DNA from: Spirometra erinaceieuropaei
Taxonomy: Eukaryota; Platyhelminthes; Cestoda; Diphyllobothriidea; Diphyllobothriidae
Reading direction: 5' to 3'
DNA: 64,000 nucleotides
Assembly: GCA_902702965.1 (NCBI GenBank)
Contig: CACRXP010000090.1
Span: forward strand, 598,227 to 662,226
A program made the position numbers and the translations under genes. Positions 24,021 through 36,194 of the stretch are shown here, in pieces (position 1 is the first letter of the stretch; each line of letters starts with the position of its first letter). Under the pieces are notes generated by a model that saw nothing but the letters and a program-made list of their open reading frames with translations, made no database searches and had not been told where the DNA came from.

Positions 24021-24910
24021 TTTTGATTTGAGTGCGGGCAGGGACCAATACACTTGTTATAATTTTACAGGCCTATGTGCAGATTTAGTGGTGTTGTTCA
24101 TTGAGTCTAGGTTTATAGGCAGAGGCCTTGTAGTTGCCTTGTCAAAAGGACATGGTACGCGTGGAAAGAGAGAACGGCCTGGATGTAGTGTGGCGTTTTC
24201 ACTTTAAACGGTTAAGCTGCCACCGCCCATTCATCGCAGGGATGTCGCTTGTTCCTTGAGGAGAACGTAAAAACGGTTGCTGTTATTATGTGTGAACATG
24301 GGTTGCTAGGTCACCCAGACACTGTGATACAGATCACTTCACTTAGTCTTCACCTCAAACAGGTACTGTTCCGGCTCGTCCTGTTTTTCGAACAAATTAC
24401 CAACGAATACAGAACAGACTAGAGCAGGATAAGTTTATTATAGCACCTCTTAGGCACTATTATTCTCTTTGGAGCAAAGGAAAAAACCTAAAGCAAGCAC
24501 ATCCATTTCGGCTGCAATACGACTACGTTTATTTCGGGTGTCTACTTATTTTAAGTTAAAGAGACCAAATTCCAAGGCAATATAGTAACAGAAGCTAGAA
24601 GAAAGAACGAGACATACAATATAAAGATTCAAGCTTGGATGTTCGAAGTTTTCGGGGTCACTAACTTTGATTTTGGCTTAAGCTCAAAGTAACTGCGAGT
24701 TGATCAGTTTTGGTGTCTGCTTGTTGGCGGTTGTCAGATGTCAATTTGGGCTGATCGCATCATCCGTTTGTCTCCCTGAAGGCCTGTCATAGTTGTCTGG
24801 ACTAAAAGCTGAAAAGGATGAATGTGTATCAAGAGCACGAAACTTTCCTTGGCGAGTCACAATAAAAGATACCAAAATAATGTTGTGTAAGGTATCACGT
24901 TCATATAATT
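24021..24910. other. Unrecognised stretch
   Basis: No gene or known repeat seen. Confidence 0.4.
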
Positions 24911-25055
24911 CCAGTCTCCCTTGTCTTTGTCGGGAATACCATTCTGCCTATATATCATTCGCCGCTGTGCGGCTGCTGGTTGGGCTCGAGAGAGAGCCTT
25001 TAAGGCACAACGGAACGAGTGAGGTCCGTATGAACGATCGGTGAGCGCCCCCTAA
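24911..25055 (+). repeat. SINE-like repeat, 5'-truncated copy
   Basis: Carries the core (CCAGTCTCCCTTGTCTTTG) and tail (CGCCGCTGTGCGG to GGTGAGCGCCCC) but lacks the tRNA-like head seen in the next copy, only 37 bp downstream in the same orientation. Confidence 0.85.
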
Positions 25056-25091
25056 CATTGTATATTCCCGATCGAAAACCGACAGGACAAC

Positions 25092-25365
25092 GGGCTCGTG
25101 GCCCGGTGGGTAGAGGCGTGGATTTCTAAACCAACAGGTCGCGAGTTCGAGGTTCGGGTGTTCCACACTTCGGGCTTGGGTATGACTGGCTGACGACGGC
25201 TAATAAGCCAGAAATGGCCATTCCAGTCTCCCTTGTCTTTGTCGGTAATAGCATTCTGCCTATGTATCATGCACCGCTGTGCGGCTGCTGGTTGGGCTCG
25301 AGAGAGAGCCCTTAGGGCACAACGGAACGAGTGAGTTCCGTATGAACGATCGGTGAGCGCTCCCC
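25092..25365 (+). mobile_element. tRNA-derived SINE, full-length copy
   Basis: The head has an A-box-like TGGCCCGGTGGGTAGAGG (about 25099-25116) and a B-box-like GAGTTCGAGGTTC (about 25143), so it resembles a tRNA promoter for RNA polymerase III. A linker with GGCTAATAAGCCAG follows, then the 50-bp core (AGAAATGGCCATTCC to GGTAATAGCATTCTG) and the tail (CTGCTGGTTGGGCTCGAG to GATCGGTGAGCGC). This is the only copy in the window with the head, so it defines the element at about 275 bp. Confidence 0.75.
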
Positions 25366-26001
25366 CATTATATAATTCAATATAATTTTACACAGGCTTA
25401 ATATAGTCCCATATAGTCTTACGGACAACTGATATGTTGAGCTTTGTCGAAGGGTATTTTTTATTTGTTGCTTGAAGGTTCTTAGTGTCTCCTGGGACAA
25501 TTATTGGAAACGAAAAGAAGAGAGAAGATGGAATTTCTGTAGTTATGGTATGCTTGTAGATTATTCTATCGTATTTTAAATTGTTTTTAAGATTGTGTTC
25601 TTATGTTATTTATATGACTGCTACTATAAGAGACCTTCAGGACCAAATTTTATGTCAACGAATTGAAATAAGAAGTGTCCTTTCCTATTTAAAATGTGCA
25701 TTGCCTTGTCAAAAGGAATTCTTGGTTTTTATTTTAATTTCTGCTGAGTTTCGACTTGTTCAAGTAGAACTTGGGAGGATACCATGTAGTCGCACATCTT
25801 ATGGAGTAGGAGTTTGGTCATTGGGGGTTTTCAAATGTGGGAGTTCTTATATCTTCATTACTCCCATTGTTTCGTGGGCGTTTTCATCGATTTGTATATT
25901 CGCTTTGGGAGTATCTTGATCAGGTGCGACTTTTAGTAGGAAATTAAGACCATTTTGAGGTCTTTTGATCCAGGAAGATCAAAGACCTTATTTATGGTAT
26001 A

Positions 26002-26490
26002 ATGCTAAGTATGAGCCTTGGATGCCATCACAGTCTTATTATTCAGGGGTTCCCTGAATCAAGTGCAATTACTCCCAAGGAGCGAATTTCGGAAGACCTA
26101 TCACTCTTCCAAGGTCTTCTCAATGATATTTTGGAACCCACGGAGGCTATTGAAGTGATCAAAGCCTTCCGCCTTGGAAAAAGAGCAGATAATCCATCAA
26201 TGTCCATTCGTCCCAGGCCTCTTAAAGTTGTGCTGGCCAACAGCGACCAAGCCAGTCTCATTTACTCCAGGCGATTCAGGATTAAAGGCTCCAACCCAGG
26301 TGTTTTTTTTTCAACCGGACTACTCGCCAGCCGAACGGCTCAAAGGTCGTAAGCTAGTTCTAGAACTAAGAAAGAGGCTCAGCGAGGGAGAGTACAATTT
26401 AGTAATATACAACAACCAAGTACGGCGGCGTCCGTCACTCTTCCTTTGGACAGATCCTGTCCGAATGACCGCGCAGCCGACATATTAAGT
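26002..26490 (+). pseudogene. LINE A ORF1-like region
   Basis: Reads RLGKRADN...RPRPLKVVLAN and then, in another frame after a T run at about 26305-26313, FQPDYSPAERLKGRKLVLELRKRL. This pattern is common to the nucleic-acid-binding ORF1 or N-terminal part of CR1-like LINEs. The frame change falls at the T run, consistent with one inserted or lost base. Confidence 0.65.
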
Positions 26491-29351
26491 GAAGGCGCTA
26501 ACCCAAATGTAACCACATCTTCCGTCAGCCGGAAATTGAAATTCGTGTACACCAACGTGCAGAGTTTGCTATCAAAGTTCGACGAGCTGAAGATCCACCT
26601 CAGCGGCCTATCCCCTGAAGTAATCTCTTTAACAGAAACCTGGTTGTCCCAACACGTGGACGACCGTGAGCTGGCCTTGCCTGGCTACCAGATGTTAAGA
26701 AGGGATAGGGAAGGGCGTCAGGGTGGAGGCGTACTCACGTATGTAAAAATGGGCTAAATGTATCAGACAAGACCGATAACTTTTCGTGCAGTTCCGAGGC
26801 AATCTGGTTGTCTATTAAAGTGCCGAGCTCGCCTAGCCTCGATTTCCTGACAGTTTATCGACCGCCGAGACAAGACAACATGGCCGACGCTCGCCTGCTG
26901 GAGGAGCTCGAAAAGTTTGCTACGCGGCCGGATATCCCAATCATGGGCGACTTTAACGCGCCCCATATTGACTGGAGCTCAACCCATGCAAATAGCTCAG
27001 AACGGACCTTCGATAGGAGTTTTCTGAACACGGCAATAAAGCTATTTCTTACTCAACACGTCATGTTACCAACTAGAGTACGCGAAGGCCAACAAGCCAA
27101 CTGCCTTGATCTTGTCCTTACGAAGTCACAGGACAGCATTGATGAGGTGTCATGCCTACCCCCCTTAGGTAAAAGTGACCACGTCGTTCTTCTATGGGAT
27201 TACTCGCTTTCTTCCATGCCCAAGAAACCCGTGACAGTTAGAAGAAACCTTTGGCGCGGAGATTTCGACCAAATGAGGGCTGAAATTTCACGCATTGAGT
27301 GGGAGTCCATATTTGTTGGGAGCATACTCAAAGACTGGCAATGGTTCCGAGAAATTCTGCACGAGCTGATCGTAAACCACTGTCCGCTTTCACGGAAGAG
27401 GTTAACTAACAGACCTCGATGGCTTACGCAACCCTTGAAGAATGAAGTAAATAAAAAACGACGGCTGTGAAAAAAATCGCTTTCTGACAGGAGCCCCACA
27501 TCTATATGCGCGTACAAAATTCAAAGAAATCGAGTCAAGGGTCTTATCCTCAAAACTAGAAAGGAATTTGAACGGGATCTGTTTAACCGTGCCGCGGAGA
27601 ACCCTAAATTATTCTTCGTTTACATTAGGCAGTGCACGCGGAACAAGGACCCAATACCCCTGCTAAAGACTGCTGAAGGCGAACATCTCACTGACGACAG
27701 GGCGAAAGCCGATCACCTTTCAGAATTTTTTCGGTCTGTTTTTAGTAGCGAAACAGAATTCAACCCTTCGGCTCCTCAATCCTTCGAAGACACCCCAATT
27801 ATAGAGACCGTCCAGTTCACTGAGGGTATGGTTCTGACGGAATTGCTGAGGCTAAAAGAATCCAAATCACCAGGTCCCGATAAGATTCCGGCGAAGATTT
27901 TGAAGAAACCCACCGGTGAGTTGTCTAAGCCACTCTACATGCTTTTTTGTACATCCTTCGAGACCGGATATCTGCCACCCGACTGGAAGTCGGCGTGGAT
28001 TACGCCGCTGTACAAGGGCGGAAGTCGGGTGTCTGCGAACAATTACAGACCGGTCAGCCTCACCTCCATTTGCTGTAAGATTATGGAGAAGATAATAAAG
28101 CAACAATTAATGCAGTTCCTTGAACAAAACCATTTGCTTTCCGATTCTCAGCATGGATTCCGAAAAGGCAGATCCTGTGTGACTAACTTGATCTACTGTC
28201 TGGAACACTGGACTAGGGCTGTTGATAGAGGAGATATGGTGCATGCCATCTATATCGACTTTAAAAAGGCCTTCGATAGTGCGCCTCACCACCGCCTTCA
28301 ATACAAACTTAGCCGTGCAGGAGAGCGAGGTAAGCTTCTGATGTGGATTCGTAGCTTTTTAATCGGCCGCCCTCAAGCCGTCCACGTCGGTGACCAACAA
28401 TCTGCCGAGGTTGCCGTTAAGAGTGGTGTTCCCCAAGGCTCTGTTCTTGGCCCTACGCTGTTCCTCGTATACGTCAATGACTGCGCAGACGAACTGAATT
28501 GCGATGTCGCAATGTTTGCCGATGACATAAAGACCTGGAGTACCATACGAAGCGAAGTTGACGAGGCGTGACTGCAGACAAACCTGGACCACCTCGAGCA
28601 ATGGTCGAAAGACTGGCTTCTACCGTTCAACGTAAACAAGTGTGATTTCCTATGCGTCGGCAGAACCAGTTCTCCTAACCACACGGTCTACCGTCTGACT
28701 GGCAAACCACTGCAAGAAGTCGACGCCCAGAAGGACTTGGGTGTATGGATCACAACCTCACTTAGGCCTTCGCTGCAATGTTCAAAGGTGGCCAAGTCGG
28801 CGATGTCCATGCTATACCTTGTCAAACGGGCGTTCTCCTCCTTTGATGAAGACTGCTTTGCCAAGATCTTTCAAACTTTTGTGCGACTGCATCTGGAGTT
28901 TGCTATCCAAGCATGGCGACCCTGGACCGCTAAAGACTTGGGGATACTCGAAAAAGTTCAACGGCGAGCAACGAAACTTGTATCTGGGCAGTGGTCACTA
29001 CCCAACGAAACACGATTAGCAAATCTTGACCTCTTTCCTTTGAGTTACAGACAGTAACGTGGGGGCCTGATACAAGCTTTCCGCATCGTGCGCAATCAGG
29101 GCTGCTGCCTCGCGTTTGGAGACTTCTTCGAGTTGGCGATTACGACTAAACTGAGAGGTCATCCACTCAAACTGCGTGTGGCTGGTGCCCGGCAAGACAC
29201 CCGAAAGTTCTTCTTCTCCAGCAGAGTGGTTGCAGCTTGGAATGCCTTGCCTGAGGATGTTGTCATGTCGGGCTCGGTAGATACTTTTAAATGGAGGCCA
29301 GCTCAGCATTGCAGCGCGCACCACAATAACGCCGGACTACGGCCACCCTGA
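26446..29351 (+). pseudogene. LINE A endonuclease and reverse transcriptase
   Basis: Endonuclease motifs: YTNVQSLLSKFDEL, SLTETWL, VYRPPRQDN, GDFNAPHIDW, KSDHVVLL. Reverse transcriptase motifs: KSPGPDKIPAKIL, TPLYKGG, NYRPVSLTS, QHGFRKGRSC, DFKKAFD, GVPQGSVLGP and the catalytic MFADDIK. A CR1-type C-terminal region follows (LGVWITTSL, AWRPWTAKDL, LRGHPLKLRV, VVAAWNALP). Breaks: a frameshift near 26750 in the endonuclease, and in-frame stops at 27468-27470, 28569-28571 and 29055-29057. There is no RNase H domain. Confidence 0.9.
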
Positions 29352-29680
29352 CAGCCAACGTTGACTATGTAGAGTTATAACGACGCTACTATCAACATTT
29401 AAGTAATATATGTTTATGTAATTTATTAAGTTTGGGCCACACCGCTGTTCGCATTCACCACGATGCCTGTAGACTAAACAATTTTACTTCATTTCCCGTA
29501 TCTTAAGTGTGCCTCAACTGTCCGCTGTATTTGATCAACAAAGCAAGTTAATGTGCCTCTAAATTCTGTTAACGCATGACATTCTGTGTTCATCTGTACA
29601 GTTTTTGCAATTCCCCTCGCATTTCTTTCATGTTACTTCCTTTCCATTTCCTCCATATATATCCTCTGCATGTAACCAAT

Positions 29681-29712
29681 AGGGATTTCAAAGGTACACA
29701 CCTACTTTCCCT
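29681..29712 (+). other. LINE A 3' stem-loop
   Basis: AGGGA pairs with TCCCT and AAGGT pairs with ACCTA across a short loop, just before the end of the element. An equivalent loop occurs at 43135-43165 in another copy. Such 3' structures are used by CR1-type reverse transcriptases to recognise their RNA. Confidence 0.55.
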
Positions 29713-29725
29713 AAAATATACTGAT

Positions 29726-30424
29726 ATTGAAGCTTCTCTGAAGGCCTTCTAGTTACTTTCGGTCATCCGAGTGCGCGGTTGGTGAAAGAATGACAAGTGG
29801 CTACTATTAAATTCAGCCAACGTTTCATAAACATATCAGTGCCAAATGCAGGTTTTAATAGTCAACAGCGACTTTTCCTGATCCTATTGGACAAGTTCCA
29901 TAAATAATTTGACGTGGTACACAAAGAAACTTCAATCTTGATACCTCTGCATGGAAGGATTACCGGTAGACCTGCCATCGAGCACAGCGAATCACCAATG
30001 AGAACATAAATTGCGCGGATTTATATTAAATCATGAAAGCTAGCAAGCGCTGCGTCGGCTCTTCTTATTCGTTGTCCTTTGCCTACTGACCTTGACTTCT
30101 TGTGTTTGAGTTGCTTTAGAAACTTGTTTAACTGTCTGATCGCTAATTTTTACTGCGACTGAGGTTTTGGGGGGAAGGGGCTCTCATTGTCTACGGAAAC
30201 TTGTCTTTTCAAGTAGTGGTTGACACCCTTAATAACAGTGGTTCTCGCATTGTCAGCGGGCAGCATAATGTCGTATTTATTTGTTTTCAGCGTTCTAAGT
30301 GTCTTCATTTCCGATCGTAAGGCCTCTACGATTTGTCATTTGGCAGCAAAATAGAGTGAACCCTTGTTCATAAGGGTGTTTTTTCTCATCAGTGTCGTTT
30401 ATTTTATGCCAACAATTAAATAAA
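29726..30424. other. Between LINE A and LINE B; nothing recognised
   Basis: AT-rich sequence with no gene or repeat I can name. Confidence 0.4.
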
Positions 30425-30754
30425 TGAATAAATAAATTTTTTATTTAATGCCAGTTTACAGGCATTGTCAAGAGAAGCGATTAAACACAAATCCGACCAG
30501 CAGTGATAAAAAACTCCTGAGCAGAAGGGATAAAAATAAAGCTGATGGTGGGTTTATGGTTTGGAGGGCTCAGGAGAAAAAACTGCCGGCGGTGGTAGAA
30601 TATCGACCGTCAAGAAGGGGGGAGGTTGCACGGTATCGGAGATTATCTGACTTCAATTCCTTTCATGAAGTTGGGGATAGTCAAAGTAGAGGCGTTGAGG
30701 AACAGCTGGTGAGACCGGCCATAGTGTTCAGAGACCGCAAACGCCATCGCTACG

Positions 30755-32430
30755 TTACAGTCGATCAGTAGATTTAGCACCCAACATTTGTGGGAGCTTT
30801 TCTGAATGCAAAAATCGAGTAATAGTTCTCTTAAATAAAGAATAATTTTGCAGAGTTTTCACACTCATGGGTAGTTTATTCCAAATAGCAATTGCACTTA
30901 CAGAAAAGAACCGACGATATTTAACAGTACGTGCCAGAGGCAGAAATAAGAAGACCTCACGGTGACTGTTACGTCGTGGGTGGATATAATGTCTTAAAGG
31001 GGTGAGTGGGTTAAATGTTTGATTATATAAGAGTTTAAATAGCAAAAATAGTCCCTTTTGTAATCTACGGAACCATAAAGGATCGAGGCCTTTAAGCCGG
31101 CAACGTTCTTGGTAAGACAAATATCGGTGTTCCGGGGTTAAAATTCTCTTGGTAAAAAAGTGTTGAACGGATTCTATTTTCTTCCGCTCAGTAGCACGCA
31201 TGAGGCTAAATAAAAACGAACAGTATTCCAGACCAGGTCTAACGTACATGTTGAAAAGGCGCATTCTAATGTCCCTAGTTTTAAAATTTCGGAGGATAAA
31301 CCCGGTCGTTCTACGTGCTTTGGAGACTATCAAGGCACAGTGCTCCGAGAGATTGAGACTCTTGGAGTATGATACGCCCAAAACCTTTATAACCCCTGGC
31401 ACATTTATGGCGTGACCTTCAATACTTAGTTGAGGTTGGCGGTCGTCGCTAACCACCATGACTGAGCACTTATGCCAAGAAAGCGAAAGGCGCCATGTGC
31501 GGCACCACTGGGCGAAAGCCTGTAGATCGCTCTTTAGGAGCTCAAGCACGATGTCATGATCTGCCGGCTTATATCGATATGCAACTTTAAGATCATCGGC
31601 ATACATGAAAGGCCTACCATTCTGAAATAAATCGGGTACATCATTAACGAAAAGGCAAAATAAAGCGGGCCGAGTACACTACCCTGAATGACTCCACTCC
31701 TCACACGTGTGGGGTTGGAGATGGTATTGGAAATCTTAACTCGTTGTGTGCGAGTGCCCAAATAAGAGGATATAAAATTCAAAAGTTTGCCACCTATTCC
31801 GAAAGAGGACAATTTCAAGAGGAGAAGAGCATGGTCAACACGGTCAAAAGCCTTAGTGAAATCGAAATATACAGTGTAAAGTGCAAAACCATGGTCCCTA
31901 GATTGGAGAACATAATCAAAAAAAGAGAGTTGACAGGTGTCACAAGATCGAGCTTTTAGGGAATCCAAGCTGAGCAGCACTCAGTAAGTTATTCGCTGTT
32001 AAGTGACACATCATCTTATCCTTGATAAATGTCTCTAAGATCTTCGAAACTGCAGGGAGGGTGTTTATTGGCCGAAAGTCATCAAATGATGTAGATTTGC
32101 CGTGCTTAGGAATGGGCAAAATGTGTGATTCCTTCCACAAGGTAGGATAAGTTTCACTTTCAAGAGCAAGATTAAATATCTTGCATAAGAGGGATGGGAA
32201 GATCGTGTTTGTATCGGCTTTTAAAATGCATACTGGGACACCATCAGGGCCTGGACTATAAGATTGACGTAAACGCCGAATCGCAACAGTCACATCCCAC
32301 AGAGTGAAAGTTATAGTTTCTAGAACTGCCCCGGTCAATGACTGGATGGTCGGAAGCGGAGTGGTCGAGTCTTCAATAAACGTTTTGGACAGGAAATCAT
32401 TGAAGCTATCCGCGGTTAACTGGGCATCAA
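30755..32430 (-). pseudogene. LINE B reverse transcriptase (frameshifted)
   Basis: Motifs in order: SPGPDGVPVCIL, FRPINTLP, YFDFTKAFDRVDHALL, SGVIQGSVLGPL, catalytic MYADDLK, then a C-terminal region (YVRPGLEYCSFLFSLMRATERKK, LPLARTVKYRRFF, AIWNKLPMSVKTLQN). The reading frame changes near 32450 (endonuclease-RT junction), near 31950 at an A run, and near 31670 between GSVLGPL and YADD. Each looks like a single-base change. Confidence 0.88.
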
Positions 32431-33543
32431 CTATGGGATTTTCGAGATCGTCTCGAAGGATGGGACCTCTTCGGCTAGCTGTTTTTCTTCAGACAATCTC
32501 TTAGCTCGATCAAAAATATCACAAATCAAGGGCAGAACAGAAACATCGTTCTGCAGATGGAAACGACGATAAAGCCTGCGCAATCTGCGACGAAAGGGTA
32601 AAGGTAGGAAAACCTCATCCCCAACATTAATAATTTTCTTACGGGGGACAAAACGAGAAATAAGCGGATCCAAAATTTCGTACAGTTTTGCAGTGCAAAC
32701 ATTAACATCCGAAATAAGGAAGAACTCAGTCCAGTCGTAGCAATTAAGGTGTGTTAATAATTCGGTTGAGCGAGTTGATCGGAAATCGCGGAAAAAGTTA
32801 TACTTTTGGGACGACATTTCGTCAGCCTCGAATTCCAACGTTGAAACAGCTATGTCATGGTCTGAGCCCCCGAGTGGGCCTAGGGATGACATTGAAGATG
32901 GCAAGCAGCCTCTACAGAAAATTAAGTCAAGTATACTTGAGCCTCGGGTGGAAAAATCGACAACCTGAGTCCACATCCCGACATCCACAGCCTTAAGAAA
33001 GTCATCGAACCTTCTGGGGCCTGAAGGCGGAGACCAGCGGACTTCAGGGAGATTAAAGTCACCCGCAACCAGTTGATACTTAAAGCTTAAGTCGGCCGCA
33101 GCATGAAATGCCTGTGAGAGTAAACGATCGAAATTGTCATTGGCGTTGGGAGGGCGATAGACGCAGCCAATGAGTAAGGAGAACTTATTTTTTAGTGCAA
33201 CCTGGAGCCAGCAGCTGCCTTCTACTGCGGAAAAGTGCGGGAGGTCCAACGGCAAAAATGTAAGTGTTTGCTTAACGTAGACGCAGTTGCCCCCACCACG
33301 GCTATCTTGACGATCATTTCGAATGCAATTGTAGCCTAGAAGAGAGAGTTCGGAGTCAGCTACTGAGGCTGATGCCCACGTCTCAGTTTCTAAAACAATA
33401 TCAGGACAATGGACGAAAACCTGAGGCTGAAGCAAAGGCATCTTATTAAGCAAGGATCTGGCATTTAAAACAAAAAGTTTGAAGGAAAAGGCTGTTAGTT
33501 TTTGAGGGAGGTGGGCTACATCGTCCAGTTCTGGGCTGCCCAC
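32431..33543 (-). pseudogene. LINE B AP endonuclease
   Basis: Open for 370 codons with LNARSLLNKM, ETWASASV, YRPPNANDNFDRLL, AGDFNLPEVRW and GGSDHDIAV, the expected order for an APE-type endonuclease. The 3' end runs out of frame by one base relative to the reverse transcriptase. Confidence 0.9.
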
Positions 33544-33890
33544 GGAGAAAACGGTCCGGATGCAACCATCCGGTTCTGCAAAAAATTTTGTGGCATCAAA
33601 AAATTTTGACGTGGATAAAAAGGGGTAGGACTTGGGGGAGGGAATGACGGGCAGGTAAACTGGTAACTATTGCTAGCTAACTTATTTTCAGCTGGAAATC
33701 CGCGGGGCAGATACTGCAACGTATTCCCACCGGAACGAAACTGAGGATCGGATGAATTAACTGATTCAGTATGGACATTATCATGAGGAATAAATTGGTA
33801 AAACGGCCGTGGAGGAAACAAGTTAGGGGGTGGGGGACGCATTGTTTCAATTGGAACAAGAGTTTTATTAAACGGCGGAAAAATCGACAT
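33516..33890 (-). pseudogene. LINE B Pro-rich segment
   Basis: An open frame rich in Pro and Phe between ORF1 and the endonuclease. It overlaps the endonuclease by 28 bases in a different frame. It is either the N-terminus of ORF2 (now frameshifted) or a separate small frame. Confidence 0.5.
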
Positions 33891-33940
33891 ATTCGGCCTA
33901 AATGCCTCAATGTGAGGGCTGGGGGGCAGTTGCGAACCCG

Positions 33941-34942
33941 CTACGTTTTGAGTCGGGGTATTTGAGGCACTGTTAGCCGATTGGTGCTGGATTTATTGGC
34001 TGTCTGAGTGGCTGAGACAGCAGTTGGATTTGCCTTTGACTTAGACACATGCTTAGGCTTACTAGGGGTTGCTGGGGGAGTCGGTAGAGGCGTGTTTATA
34101 GCAGGCGTGGTGGTGTGTTTAAAGAGGTCAGCATTAAAAGTAGTCGAAATCCCTACGGAATTGACTACGCCGCGACTTGCAGATGCCGCAGGTGGTGTTG
34201 TAGAGTACATATTCAGACTGACAGTAGGTGTCATTAACTTGATGTTGGTTTTTGCCGATTTTACTTTATCCAGTCTTCGCTGCAGGGGTGCGAGGTCTGG
34301 CGAAACGGAGCAGCGCCATTTACGGCAGAAGTCTCTAGTTATCTCCCTACTCGACAAGATAAAATCGACTTCTATCATGGAGAAAAGGGTAACTAGTATC
34401 GACGCATTACGGCTAAGCGAGCGAAGTCGCTTAGCTTGTGCGACACTAAAACTCAAGCCACAACTTTGTAGAAACAAATGCGCTTCCTCCGTAGCAGATA
34501 TGTGGCTCGGAATGTTTCGCAGTACGAAATTATGCTTGCGTTTAATTCGTTCCTCAGTTTCCGAACTTATTACCCCAATAAGTTTAAAAGCTTGTTCAAG
34601 CACTTTTACAGAAGTGCTGTTTATGTCTCCATAAATCAGCTGATCGATTATTTCGCCGGCTGATGGCCTGCTACGACTAGCAGAGGCGTATTTTTGGACG
34701 ACTGAAGGGTCGAGAGGTTCTACATGTACTAAAGGGATTTGTGAGTTAATCAGATCTGCAGATGGCGAAGAACATACGCTGGTGTCTGCCATGTCTTCAG
34801 TCACGATTTTAGCACCCAGAGACGGTGGGGAGGCCGCAAGCTTTCGCCTTTTAGCACGTGCTCTGCGGGGCATTACAGACATAAAAATGTTTTTCGTTAC
34901 AGAAGAAGGATCAAAACGTTGCCAACGTACGCAAACGCGCAC
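33941..34942 (-). CDS. LINE B ORF1
   Basis: 333 codons and uninterrupted. A basic N-terminus (MPRRARAKRRKL) is followed by a segment resembling the RNA-binding ORF1 of CR1-like elements (ERIKRKHNFVLRNIP, then RLRS) and a Pro/Thr/Ser-rich end (TPLPTPPATPSKPKHV). The true start may be the Met before PRRARAK near 34870. It would package the element RNA. Confidence 0.7.
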   Translation of the reverse strand: MRVCVRWQRFDPSSVTKNIFMSVMPRRARAKRRKLAASPPSLGAKIVTEDMADTSVCSSPSADLINSQIPLVHVEPLDPSVVQKYASASRSRPSAGEIIDQLIYGDINSTSVKVLEQAFKLIGVISSETEERIKRKHNFVLRNIPSHISATEEAHLFLQSCGLSFSVAQAKRLRSLSRNASILVTLFSMIEVDFILSSREITRDFCRKWRCSVSPDLAPLQRRLDKVKSAKTNIKLMTPTVSLNMYSTTPPAASASRGVVNSVGISTTFNADLFKHTTTPAINTPLPTPPATPSKPKHVSKSKANPTAVSATQTANKSSTNRLTVPQIPRLKT

Positions 34943-35000
34943 TGAATAGACAGTATTACTGTTTTTTAACTACAACAACTAGAAAGCGGTAGTAGGGAAA

Positions 35001-35860
35001 GGATTCACTACAATGGATTTTTTACAAAATACGACTATTTTGCCAGATTGACAAACAAAACTGGGAAAATATTTAACTTTATATAGAAAGACGACTTTTA
35101 AAACGGACTTAAGTAAAAAACAGGCATTAATTACTTAAGAATATCCAGATAAATGCAGAGCTTCACTTATCTTTGAAATTGAGCTGCGCGTCTTGACCTT
35201 GACCTTCTCAAGTTCATCAGTGAAGTCATCCGGTCTGACAGCTGCTCCATTAGCGACAACTTCATTGCTGTGCACACTCAGCTGAGGATTTTTTAGCAAC
35301 CTGGAAGTAAGGCTTCGCCACAACACTTCGATCTCATTTCTTTAAATATTATGTGCTGTAGGTTAACTTTCCTTCTTGACTACAATATGTTAAGGTTCTG
35401 TTGGCTATGTTGAGTTTGAAGGGGAACTATTGCCTGGCGTCCTGGTCTTATTCGTTACGGGCAGGTTTGCGTTTAAGCAAACATTAGTGACCACTGACTA
35501 TTAACACCCATATCGTCGCTTCCAAAAACCCTTTAGTATGCTTCCACTCATCAACTCTGATAACTATTTTTAGGAACATTAGTTCAGAAACGTTATCGAA
35601 AATAAAAGTGCTAGCACGTAGCAGGAAAGTCCAACCTGCTAAAGTGATTATAAAGACATGGATAAATCTATATAGTTTGAACTGTTGTATCTAACAGTCT
35701 CCCCTCAGTCCAAACTAATCGCCTGCCTGTCATTCGATCCTGACTGTGTGGTCCAGATAAACTGACCAGTCTGCTAGCAAACGCTAAGACCGCCAAGTCT
35801 CACAGTTGGTTGTGCTTTACTCTAGACATAGGTACTCGCTATTAGCCCGGACATCTGTCT
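35001..35860. other. Unrecognised stretch upstream of LINE B
   Basis: May include the LINE B 5' leader. A 63-codon minus-strand frame at 35135-35326 has a charged helical look (DELEKVKVKTRSSISKI) but no family I know. At 35868-35908 a short block (TTGCTGCTGTATGACAGCTG) recurs in the 54-56 kb repeat cluster. Confidence 0.35.
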
Positions 35861-35917
35861 CGCCAGTGTTTTTGCTGCTGTATGACAGCTGCGAGGAGTT
35901 CGGCTCCTCAGTCTAGA

Positions 35918-36050
35918 ATCCACCATATGACTACCAGGCCCCCTTAATTAACAAATGTTTGGCAGATATTGAACAAATTATATTTGTCCAGCTGCGAAAT
36001 CTGCCAAACACACCTATTAGTTAGGCGGGCCTGGTAGTCATCTGGTGGAT
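35918..36050. repeat. Inverted repeat / hairpin, arms about 50 bp
   Basis: The left arm (35918-35967) begins ATCCACCATATGACTACCAG. The right arm (35999-36050) ends CTGGTAGTCATCTGGTGGAT. They pair along most of their length around a 31-base loop. The inner pair is TTTGGCAGAT with ATCTGCCAAA. Confidence 0.8.
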
Positions 36051-36194
36051 GCCAGATTGACTGTTCAAAAAAACTCCGTTGGGTAGTCAGCTTGTTTTGC
36101 CAGATATGGCAGATTTCATGTGTTGCAATAGGCTGTAGGCAGTAGGGTAGCTTGATCCAAAGGCAACTGAGTCCACGGTTTCCGGTGGACTTCA

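Larger units (their letters stand above)
25500..29725 (+). mobile_element. LINE family A, near full-length, defective
   Basis: A CR1/Jockey-type non-LTR retrotransposon: AT-rich 5' leader (about 25500-26000), ORF1-like region, AP endonuclease and reverse transcriptase, then a 3' untranslated region ending in a stem-loop (29681-29712). The frame is broken by at least two frameshifts and three in-frame stops, so this copy cannot move by itself. The 5' limit is inferred from similarity of the leader to 36360-36830. Confidence 0.85.
30425..35000 (-). mobile_element. LINE family B, near full-length, defective
   Basis: A second Jockey/CR1-superfamily LINE on the minus strand: ORF1 (34942-33941), a Pro-rich segment, endonuclease, reverse transcriptase, and a 3' end containing CCTGTAAACTGGCATTAAAT and an A/T-rich tail near 30425. 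The same 3' end occurs at 42170-42230 and 43190-43235. Frameshifts in the endonuclease and the reverse transcriptase disable it. The 5' limit is approximate. Confidence 0.85.

Noticed and set aside
34008..34634. 208-codon plus-strand frame
   Set aside because: Antisense shadow of LINE B ORF1.
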